Assembly (NCBI GenBank): GCA_030606335.1
Contig: JAUWGP010000015.1
Span: 1-55,222 of the forward strand
DNA length: 55,222 nt
Direction of reading: 5' to 3'
From: Caldifarciminota bacterium
Lineage (GTDB): Bacteria; Hydrothermota; UBA3073
A model generated the notes under the pieces. It was not told the DNA's origin. It worked only from the letters and a program-made list of their open reading frames with translations, and did not search any database. Made by a program: the position numbers and the translations under genes. The stretch's first letter is position 1, and each line of letters opens with the position of its first letter. Below are positions 38,279 to 45,673 of the stretch, piece by piece.

Positions 38279-40006
38279 TTATTCTGCTGAGATTATATAT
38301 TGATAGTAAGGTTGTCCACCAAAATAGAGATCAAAGTCTTTGTCACTAAATTTATTCTTCAATTCTTGAAGAAGTGCCTCAGCATTATCCTTCTTCACAT
38401 CAATTCCATAATAGATAGTAAAAATTTCTCCTTCCATCTTCTCTACCAGTTTAAATACTGCTTCCTTTATATTTTTGTGTACCCTTATATCCTTTCTGAA
38501 TATTGAAATAATATTCCCTTTATTTACTTTCTGGTCTCCAAATTGTGCATTCCTTGCCGAAGTTGCAACCTTCCCAGTTTTTACTCCTTTAATTGCCTCT
38601 CTCATATTTTTTTCATTCTCTTCTGGTTCTAACTCTGGATTATACGCTAAAAGGGCACTCATACCTTCAGGGATAGTTTTTGCAGGAATCACGACACCAC
38701 TTTTTTTGCTGCATTTTACTGCCTGTTCAGAGGCAGGTATTGCATCACCATTAGCAGGAAGGATAAAATAGAATTCTTCACTCTTGAGGTATTCCAGCAC
38801 CTCTTTGGTGCTTGGATTTGATGAATTTATCACTTCAGCTCCCAGGCTTTTTGCGATTTCACAAAGACCATTTCCAGGGAATATGATTATAACTTTTTGA
38901 TGGATTTCTATTTCCAAACCTTTCTTTGCTGTTATAAAATCAAGCTGTTGCTCTTCCATATCTTCTACAAACCTATCATCAAGTTCTCCATATCTTGAAC
39001 ATATTTCAAATATCCTTTCTGGTTCGTTTGTGTGAATGTGTACCTTTGTAATACTAGGCGAATTAACAACAAGGATGGAGTCTCCAAATGATGCGATTTC
39101 TTCTTCAAGAGACTGCTTCTGAATGTTCTCTCCACGAACAAGACACTCGACATCGTACTGATATTCAATCTTTCTCTCCCATACCGAGATGAGTCTTCTT
39201 GCAAATTGCTTGAGTGCAGGTATTGTTTTTATCCTTCGCCTCTTTATGAGGCTCAATACCCTTTCCCAGGCAAGATCCATCCCAGTGGGTCTGTTTTGCC
39301 ATATTTTAACCATATGGTTACCAATATCAAAAATATTTCTTATCCTGTAAACGCTCTCTATTGAAGCCAACGTTTTCCATATATGAAGTCTCTTTGATAT
39401 AGGAGGCACAATATCATTCTTGAGATCAAATTCTTTTAATGAGTGAAGCGTACCCTCAAGAATGTATAAAAACCCTTGCCCCCCCGCATCAACTACTCCC
39501 GCATCTTTGAGTACAGGAAGCATTTCAGGGGTTTTCTCCAGGGTAATGTTTGCGATTTTAACAATATTTTCAAGAAGTCTTATAAAATCCTTCTCTCTTC
39601 TGGATCGTTGTATTGCACATCTTGAAGCTTCCCTCATAACGGTAATGATCGTTCCCTCAACCGGGTTTCTTATTGCATTACGTGCAGATTTCTCACCCGC
39701 TTTAATTGCGAGAGCAAAGTCGCGTGTGTCTATCTGTTCTTTATGGTTTACAGCGTCAATGAAACCATACAAGAATTGGGAGAGAATTATACCCGAATTG
39801 CCTCTCGCTGCCAGTAGGCTGTTTTCTATAATATCCCCCTCCTCAGATAATGCTCCTTTTAAAGTCTGAGTCATATTAGACCCTGTATCACCGTCTGGAA
39901 CCGGAAAAACGTTTAGATTGTTGACCCACTCCTTCTGGGAGGATAATCTCCCATATCCTCCCTTAAGAAGATTTCTAAACATTTTCGAATCAATTTTATC
40001 TATCAT
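38279..40006 (-). CDS. fakA: Fatty acid kinase subunit FakA (DhaL domain)
   Basis: 575 residues from the ATG at 40006, because the family starts just before this point (MIDKIDSKMFRNLL); a reading 14 codons longer (to 40048) is possible, and neither has a strong ribosome-binding site. The N-terminal DhaL ATP domain has LNVFPVPDGDTGSNMTQT, ARGNSGIILSQFL and the DAGGQGFLYILEG motif. A middle domain and a C-terminal DegV-like region (IPAKTIPEGMSALLAYNPE) follow. It phosphorylates fatty acids bound by FakB to acyl-phosphates for PlsY. Confidence 0.92.
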   Translation of the reverse strand: MIDKIDSKMFRNLLKGGYGRLSSQKEWVNNLNVFPVPDGDTGSNMTQTLKGALSEEGDIIENSLLAARGNSGIILSQFLYGFIDAVNHKEQIDTRDFALAIKAGEKSARNAIRNPVEGTIITVMREASRCAIQRSRREKDFIRLLENIVKIANITLEKTPEMLPVLKDAGVVDAGGQGFLYILEGTLHSLKEFDLKNDIVPPISKRLHIWKTLASIESVYRIRNIFDIGNHMVKIWQNRPTGMDLAWERVLSLIKRRRIKTIPALKQFARRLISVWERKIEYQYDVECLVRGENIQKQSLEEEIASFGDSILVVNSPSITKVHIHTNEPERIFEICSRYGELDDRFVEDMEEQQLDFITAKKGLEIEIHQKVIIIFPGNGLCEIAKSLGAEVINSSNPSTKEVLEYLKSEEFYFILPANGDAIPASEQAVKCSKKSGVVIPAKTIPEGMSALLAYNPELEPEENEKNMREAIKGVKTGKVATSARNAQFGDQKVNKGNIISIFRKDIRVHKNIKEAVFKLVEKMEGEIFTIYYGIDVKKDNAEALLQELKNKFSDKDFDLYFGGQPYYQYIISAE

Positions 40007-40081
40007 TTCTCTAAATCTTAATCGCAACCAGAAGGTTGCTTCTACCAATGATTAACGTGAGTTATGAACAGGTCTTACTTG

Positions 40082-41011
40082 CTAAAAATAAGTCTCCATT
40101 AGAGCCTGTCTGGTTGCAATTTCGCCTTTAACAATACCCTCTTTGCCTCTATAAAATTCGAGTGGTTTAATAAAACTTACTTCTGGTTCTATCAAAACAT
40201 CTGGCTTTAAGTGCTTAAGTTGAAGATTTAGTATCTGATACTCTGTAATTGCTATAGTCTGAAGTATGATGGTGAAAACACTGGGAGATTCTCGAATGGT
40301 TCTCAGTTTTCCTGTAAGTGTGAGAAACGGGTTGTCTATAACATTTTTCACAGGTTTGAGAAATTGAGAGAGACGGGTATTGACGATTTCCGAAGTAACA
40401 GGAGAAACAGGATGTTTTTTACCCTTACCTTTAATACTGAGTTTATGAGTTTTTCTCTCTGGTGAAGGAAGGATATTAACAGCAATTATGAAATCTGCTC
40501 CCATATTACGGACACAATTTACAGGTACGGGATTAACGAGACCACCATCAACAAGAAAATCGCCATTATATTTGCAAGGAGTAAATATACCGGGAATGGA
40601 AATGCTGGCTCTTACGGCTTCAACCGCAGAGCCTTTTGTTATTATCACTTCTCTTCCACTCATAACATTGGTGGCAACAGCAGCGAAAGGGATTTTTAAT
40701 TCCTCAATATTTTGGTTGCCAATTATTGATTTCATAAACTCCGTTATTCTCTTACCCTCAACAAGCCCAGAGTAAGGAATAGTTGGTGTGAAGAAAGCGG
40801 TAGTTTTTCTCCGGTCCAAATTGAGAACGAGTTCTTCTATCTCTTTGGCACTAATACCCGAAGCATAAATCGCACCTATGAGCGCTCCAATACTCGTTCC
40901 TGCAATAAAATCTATTGGTATTTTTTCTTCATCGAGCACCTTAAGTACCCCGATATGGGCAAATCCTCTTGCTGCTCCTGAACCAAGTGCAAGTCCTATC
41001 TTTCTCTTCAT
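40082..41011 (-). CDS. Patatin-like phospholipase (RssA type), paralogue 1
   Basis: 309 residues. Serine-Asp dyad lipase. The oxyanion motif is LGSGAARGFAHIGVL, the nucleophile Ser lies in GTSIGALIG (G-x-S-x-G), and the Asp in DGGLVNPVP. The C-terminus (residues about 190-309) is family-variable and ends RQALMETYF. No signal peptide. A phasin-like gene starts just upstream, so the two are co-transcribed. Probably remodels membrane or storage lipids; substrate unknown. A second patatin lies at 42019. Confidence 0.92.
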   Translation of the reverse strand: MKRKIGLALGSGAARGFAHIGVLKVLDEEKIPIDFIAGTSIGALIGAIYASGISAKEIEELVLNLDRRKTTAFFTPTIPYSGLVEGKRITEFMKSIIGNQNIEELKIPFAAVATNVMSGREVIITKGSAVEAVRASISIPGIFTPCKYNGDFLVDGGLVNPVPVNCVRNMGADFIIAVNILPSPERKTHKLSIKGKGKKHPVSPVTSEIVNTRLSQFLKPVKNVIDNPFLTLTGKLRTIRESPSVFTIILQTIAITEYQILNLQLKHLKPDVLIEPEVSFIKPLEFYRGKEGIVKGEIATRQALMETYF

Positions 41012-41019
41012 ATAAACTC

Positions 41020-41307
41020 CTATTTCTTAGTTAATTCCTCAATCTTCTTCATAAGGGCGTCTATGTCGTATTTTGTCGGAACATTGAGTTTGTCCAGCAC
41101 ATTTGTCACGGTCTTCTCAACTATCTTTTCAATCTCTGTTCTCGAAGCTTTGCCTCTCTCCAGAAGCCTCTTGACAAACTCTGGCTGATCCTTTTTGGCT
41201 ACTTCACCCCTCTTTACAAGGTCACCCACTATCTTCTCTGCCTTTTCCTTTGTGAGAGTGAAGACCCCGAGACCTGTTAAAAACAACCTCTCTATAAGTC
41301 CTTCCAT
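41020..41307 (-). CDS. Phasin-like coiled-coil protein, paralogue 2
   Basis: 95 residues. It is closely similar to the product at 36253: both share a FLTGLGVFTLTKEKAEK-like start, an IEKIVEKTV.N core and LNVPT before the final coiled coil. GGGGG precedes the ATG. It directly precedes a patatin, while its paralogue directly precedes ubiB. Likely a surface or membrane-associated helper of lipid enzymes; inferred from context. Confidence 0.75.
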   Translation of the reverse strand: MEGLIERLFLTGLGVFTLTKEKAEKIVGDLVKRGEVAKKDQPEFVKRLLERGKASRTEIEKIVEKTVTNVLDKLNVPTKYDIDALMKKIEELTKK

Positions 41308-41416
41308 CTAAATTACCCCCTCTTTAATTAAACAATGGGAGATTATTGGCTAAATAATCTACTGCAAATGTGCAATTTAGCCATTCACCATTCAAATTTT
41401 TTAATTCCTGTCACCT

Positions 41417-42038
41417 TTATCTCCTCTTTATTCTGATTTTACTTGAAAGTTCAGTAATTTTACCAACAACAAGCTCAGCAGTTTCCCTATCGGTTTTTAC
41501 AGGATAAATTGGCTTTCCAATATTAACAATTATCTCACCACGACGAGGGATTTTACGAAATAATGAGAAGACGTGATTAGTTCCTTGAATGCCCACTGGA
41601 ATAATTGGTACATTTGCCCTATGAGCAAGAAAAAAGGCACCTCGCTTGACTTCCTGCATCTCTTTTGTTAATCTTACCCCCCTCTGGGAAAATCCCAATT
41701 TTTCCTCCATTTTTTAATATATTCAAAGCTTTTTTGATGGCCCTCCTTGTTTTTATCTGAGAAACAGAGATACTCCCCATTCTGATTAGGAATCCTCCAA
41801 CTATAGGTCTTTCAAACAGATAGGATGTAGATGAAAAGGTAATTTTGTCTTTAAATAAAGCAATTAACACGAAACCGTCAAACCAATTGATATGATTTGA
41901 TGCAATAATATAGGAGTTGCCTCCCCTTAAAACATTTTCTGTTCCCTTTACTTTTAATGAATAAAATATTGAAATTATTGTCCGGGTAACCAGACGAACC
42001 GTATAATAAAAGGTTGATTTATAATTTTGGCAATTCAT
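41417..42038 (-). pseudogene. plsC: PlsC-type acyltransferase broken by a +1 frameshift in a G6 run
   Basis: Two overlapping reading frames together make one PlsC protein of about 207 residues. The first part (from 42038) carries NHINWFDGF (H-x4-D) and ends at IGIFPEGG. The second continues with GVRLTKEMQEVKRGAFFLA, VPIIPVGIQG and NIGKPIYP. Removing one base from the six C at 41677-41682 (G6 on the coding strand) restores a continuous FPEGVRLTKEM. It may be a sequencing error, a recent mutation or slippage. The start overlaps the end of the patatin gene at 42019 by 20 bp. Confidence 0.8.
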
Positions 42039-42900
42039 AACCTGTAAAATTTTTATTTAACATCTGTTTAATAGATGGTATGTAGTTTTTCATTGCTTCT
42101 TCTCCACAATCAATTATTTCATTAGCTTTATGGAATGCTGTAGAATTAAAGAATCCTACTTCAGGCTCTATTAGTATTGTAGGTTTTGCTTTCTGTAAAT
42201 TTGCAGTAAGTATCTCGTTTTCCATAATAGACAGAGATTGGAAAAAGACCTTCTTCATATTGGGCAGACCCTTTCTTGCTCTCAAAAAGAACTCTGGTGG
42301 GAATTTCCCATTTTTATCCATTAAATTGATAGATTTAGCGTTCTTCTTTGCTTTTGGTGTCACATTGCAGGCAATGATTATATCCGCACCTCTTTCTTTT
42401 GCTATACTGATAGGCAAGGGATTAACTAGTCCACCATCCACAAGGATTTTTCCATTGTAATGAACTGGTATGAATACTACAGGTAGAGACATACTTGCTC
42501 TTACTGCCTTTTTTATTGACCCCTCGCATATTATTACCTCTTTGCCAGTTTCTATATCTGTTGCAATGGCAAGGAAAGGAAATTTTAAATCATTAAAAGA
42601 TAAGTCCTCAAGAAATGTATGAAGAAATCGCTCAAGCATACCTCCACCAATAAAACCTGAGATATGAAACCTTGGGAAAAAAGATGCAATTGTCCATCTT
42701 CTGGTTAATTGACAGAATTTCTGAGACATCTCCTCTGGATCCATTCCAGTAGCATAGATACTCCCAATTAACGCACCAATACTTGTACCCACTACAAGAT
42801 CGGGATAAATATTCTCCTTATGTAGGGCTTTCAGAACCCCAATATGAGCAAGACCTCTTGCTGACCCACTCCCAAGTACGAGTCCTATCTTTTTTGCCAT
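42019..42900 (-). CDS. Patatin-like phospholipase, paralogue 2
   Basis: 293 residues. It has the same layout as the patatin at 40082: LGSGSARGLAHIGVL, nucleophile Ser in GTSIGALIGS, Asp in DGGLVNPLPI. Divergence between the two is mostly in the C-terminal half. It follows a 33-codon ORF whose last codons contain the AGGAGG, and overlaps the broken PlsC gene downstream. A lipase followed by a lysophospholipid acyltransferase suggests deacylation-reacylation (acyl-chain remodelling). Cytoplasmic. Confidence 0.92.
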   Translation of the reverse strand: MAKKIGLVLGSGSARGLAHIGVLKALHKENIYPDLVVGTSIGALIGSIYATGMDPEEMSQKFCQLTRRWTIASFFPRFHISGFIGGGMLERFLHTFLEDLSFNDLKFPFLAIATDIETGKEVIICEGSIKKAVRASMSLPVVFIPVHYNGKILVDGGLVNPLPISIAKERGADIIIACNVTPKAKKNAKSINLMDKNGKFPPEFFLRARKGLPNMKKVFFQSLSIMENEILTANLQKAKPTILIEPEVGFFNSTAFHKANEIIDCGEEAMKNYIPSIKQMLNKNFTGYELPKL

Positions 42901-42909
42901 ACAAACTCC

Positions 42910-43011
42910 TCACCTCCTGAATAGCATAATATCAATAATTTCCTGTATCTTGCTTCCAAGCCACTCAGAAGTGGCTGCTATCGCTGAAACTATTTTGTTA
43001 AATATATCCAT
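42910..43011 (-). CDS. Candidate 33-residue amphipathic protein
   Basis: ATG at 43011 preceded by GGAGG at six bases. The product MDIFNKIVSAIAATSEWLGS then KIQEIIDIMLFRR would form one amphipathic helix (Ile/Leu/Val/Trp on one side, Lys/Glu/Asp on the other). Its stop overlaps the ribosome-binding site of the downstream patatin, so translation would be coupled. No homologue known to me. It may be a membrane-binding cofactor of the lipase or only a leader peptide. Confidence 0.5.
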   Translation of the reverse strand: MDIFNKIVSAIAATSEWLGSKIQEIIDIMLFRR

Positions 43012-43051
43012 AGTATACCTCCATTCGGTTCTTTTCTTTTACTATAAGCCA

Positions 43052-43462
43052 CTAAGGTGTTACATAGAGTGTATCAATATCTATGCCTGTGAGGTTGTCT
43101 CCCTCAGTAACAGTAATGGGAGCGGGTGTGGTAAGACTCGTTAGAGTATCTCTCTCTCCATACCATCCAAACATATCGGTATCCTTGTCGTATTTCCAGT
43201 TTCCATTCTCATCCTTGATCGCGGGAATATAATAAGTTCCCGTCTCTACTCTAATAATCTCATATTTCCCTACCGAATTTGTGAGTGTGCCATTTCTGAG
43301 GGACATCCCCGCTGTAAGTAAATCAGACTCAAGGAGAAGAACTATTGCCCCTGATACGGGACTTCCACTGTTGGACACTGTCCCAGAAATAGTTGTCTTC
43401 TTAATCTCATTACATCCTGAGATCACCACAAGAAGAATCATCAGGACTAAGATCTTCTTCAT
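43052..43462 (-). CDS. Lipoprotein with a carboxypeptidase-regulatory-like domain
   Basis: 136 residues from the ATG at 43462, where AAAGGAGAAAAG precedes the start; a longer frame reaching 43567 would overlap the outer-membrane gene. A hydrophobic leader ends in a lipobox, VVISGCNE (Cys at about 17). The mature part is a beta-sandwich of the CarboxypepD_reg type: TISGTVSNSGSPVSGAIVLL, GKYEIIRVETGTYYI. Predicted to be lipid-anchored in the envelope. It ends the array of export genes (RND, LolA-like, barrel), which suggests an accessory role there. Confidence 0.7.
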   Translation of the reverse strand: MKKILVLMILLVVISGCNEIKKTTISGTVSNSGSPVSGAIVLLLESDLLTAGMSLRNGTLTNSVGKYEIIRVETGTYYIPAIKDENGNWKYDKDTDMFGWYGERDTLTSLTTPAPITVTEGDNLTGIDIDTLYVTP

Positions 43463-43518
43463 CTTTTCTCCTTTGTTATATGTTTTGCTCTTTACTACTG
43501 TAGTTCCATGGCTTTTCC

Positions 43519-44892
43519 TCAGAAGTTCACTTCTGTTTTCAAATAGATTTGATCTTGGTCTTTCCATGTACCAAAGAGAGTTCCTAACCTACCATTTAAA
43601 AAGAATACTCCAAGAGAGAGATTTACATTGTCAGTTGGAGCATAAGAGACTTCCGGGATAATAGCAGTACCGTAGTTTTCCTTTATATCCTCAAGATCTT
43701 TTATCTCAAGAACACCGGTCAAGACAAGTTTGATCTCATCATTCATAAATTTCTTTTCAATCCCTGCCAAACAATAGTCCTCAAGCTTATCCTTTCCTCT
43801 CTCAGTAAAGAAGCCATGCATCCACTGAGTATTTATATAAATTCCATTCTTAAATGTATAATCTCCACCAAGAGTGAACTTTACATAAGGGTCGTCAGAA
43901 AGAATAGTTGTATCCTGGATTATAGGATTCAAAGGATCTGCTGGATTTGGCATCTCTATCTCCATTTTTACTTCTTCAGGCAGGAATACTGTTACCTCTC
44001 CCCAGAGACCTATAGAATAAAGTTCTCCAGCCCAGTCAAAGCCAACAGCCTGGAGTTTGGGAAATCCCAGATAGGAGTCGAGTTTCACATTTCCTACAGT
44101 ATCAACAGGAGTTACAACGAGCCTATTTGCAATAGGCATATCATCATAACCTCTAAAATAAGATAGCGAAAAGTCTAAATTCATAATAGTTCCAGAGAAC
44201 TTTGCAGCATACATAGAGTTTTCAGGTTTTCTATCAGGAAATGTAAGATGATCCGCCGACTCTGTTAGATTTGTCCCTTGAGGTAAGGGGAGAGTAGGTT
44301 CATCACCAAAGAGAGGAAATTCGCCTCTTGGTAACAAAACAGGCTTGAATAATGGAAGCCATATAACATCTAAGTTATATTCATCGGTTATGTAATAGGT
44401 AGCATATACAGCCTCTGTAGGCACCTTTTCTCCAAAATTCAGAGGGTCGGAAAAATCATCAGGGTTTAGATTGTCCGTTGGGTTCAGTTTGTCTGCGGTT
44501 CCCCATGCTATGCGCTGCTTTCCAATTCGCAGATCCAGTTCATTAAAGACGAAACTGTAAAGGTCAACATAGGCTTCCCAAAGAGAGAGTTCATAAGGAT
44601 AGTTGGATGAGAGGGCTATCAAATCCGCTGAGCTACTTGCAAGATTTTGGTCCCATAACCTGAGTTTCAGACTGGAGTGGAGGGATAGGTTCTGTGAAGG
44701 ATTTAATTTTAGTTTCAAATTGAGTTCGTGGTATGGATAATCTGCAATCCTCACACTATCTGTTATGAGAAAACGCTTGTCTAGTTTGAGATTACCTGAA
44801 ATATCCACTTCGCCAATACAAAGCCTGGGACTAATCAAAATACTCACCACTAAAAGCACAGGGAGATAGGGAAAAATAGAGATTCTCCTCAT
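43519..44892 (-). CDS. DUF1302-like outer-membrane beta-barrel
   Basis: 457 residues. A signal peptide (end near CIGEVDI) is followed by many alternating amphipathic strands. The motif LDLRIGKQRIAWGTADKLNPTD then NLNPDDF matches the DUF1302 signature. The last residue is Phe (YLKTEVNF), as expected for BAM substrates. In other bacteria DUF1302 barrels occur with RND exporters and LolA-like carriers, exactly the neighbours here (44908 and 45674). It is proposed to be the outer-membrane receiver or channel for the exported lipid. GGAGG precedes the ATG. Confidence 0.8.
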   Translation of the reverse strand: MRRISIFPYLPVLLVVSILISPRLCIGEVDISGNLKLDKRFLITDSVRIADYPYHELNLKLKLNPSQNLSLHSSLKLRLWDQNLASSSADLIALSSNYPYELSLWEAYVDLYSFVFNELDLRIGKQRIAWGTADKLNPTDNLNPDDFSDPLNFGEKVPTEAVYATYYITDEYNLDVIWLPLFKPVLLPRGEFPLFGDEPTLPLPQGTNLTESADHLTFPDRKPENSMYAAKFSGTIMNLDFSLSYFRGYDDMPIANRLVVTPVDTVGNVKLDSYLGFPKLQAVGFDWAGELYSIGLWGEVTVFLPEEVKMEIEMPNPADPLNPIIQDTTILSDDPYVKFTLGGDYTFKNGIYINTQWMHGFFTERGKDKLEDYCLAGIEKKFMNDEIKLVLTGVLEIKDLEDIKENYGTAIIPEVSYAPTDNVNLSLGVFFLNGRLGTLFGTWKDQDQIYLKTEVNF

Positions 44893-44907
44893 TATACACC
44901 TCCATTT

Positions 44908-45669
44908 TTATTCTGCTCTCTTGAGCATTCGCTTGGTAAAAATATCATCTTCAAGACCTGTATCGTGCACAACCATTATGAGTTCCATAACGGTTTTATG
45001 CCTTGTCTTTATGATTTCCATTATTATCTTCTTTGGGGTCCAATATCCATCTACTTTTTCTATATTCTCATTCTTCATAACCTTGAGAAGGGTTCCTTTT
45101 TTATTGTAATATTCTACCTTACTTGGGATATAATTTGATTTACTCACCCACATAATAAGCTTAGTATAATCAACATCTGACTTTGGTAAAGGAATAAGTT
45201 CCAATACATACTCTTTCTCTGTTTCCTCTTTTATCTCAGCAGTAAAATCCTTTGTGTATTGGCACTTGCCAATATCGTTGTAAGAGAAGTCTGTGCCCAT
45301 AAAACTCTCATTCTTCACATGAGAAGCGATGCGTCTTATCTTCTTGAATGCAGGCATATAGAGGTACATCTCATTATCGGAGAGGACCAGGAATCCAACT
45401 CCCTTCACATCAGCAGGAGAAAGAAACTTTATAAGGCGCTTCTCTTTTCCCAACTGCCATATCTTTATCTCACGGACTTTGGAATCTCCATCCTTATCTA
45501 TAAGTGTAAGTTTCATAGTTGCTGTTCGATCCTTCGGGGCGTTTATTGCATTCTCTGCTTTCTTTAAGATTTCGTCACCCCCGCTTGCCAATCCTTCGTG
45601 GGCAGGTGTCCCTCCCAAAAGAATAATCGGTAAGAACAGAACAATGCCTATTCCCAAGATTTTTTTCAT
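44908..45669 (-). CDS. LolA-like outer-membrane lipoprotein-sorting protein
   Basis: 253 residues with a signal peptide (MKKILGIGIVLFLPIILLGG). The fold is an open beta-barrel of the LolA/LolB type: ATMKLTLIDKDGDSKVREI, EKRLIKFLSPADVKGVGFLVL (in part), MYLYMPAFKKIRRI, FMGTDFSYNDIG and the ending strands YNKKGTLLKVM. Periplasmic carrier of hydrophobic molecules. It starts four bases after the RND exporter stop and ends 15 bases before the barrel gene, forming an inner membrane - periplasm - outer membrane trio. Confidence 0.88.
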   Translation of the reverse strand: MKKILGIGIVLFLPIILLGGTPAHEGLASGGDEILKKAENAINAPKDRTATMKLTLIDKDGDSKVREIKIWQLGKEKRLIKFLSPADVKGVGFLVLSDNEMYLYMPAFKKIRRIASHVKNESFMGTDFSYNDIGKCQYTKDFTAEIKEETEKEYVLELIPLPKSDVDYTKLIMWVSKSNYIPSKVEYYNKKGTLLKVMKNENIEKVDGYWTPKKIIMEIIKTRHKTVMELIMVVHDTGLEDDIFTKRMLKRAE

Positions 45670-45673
45670 AATA

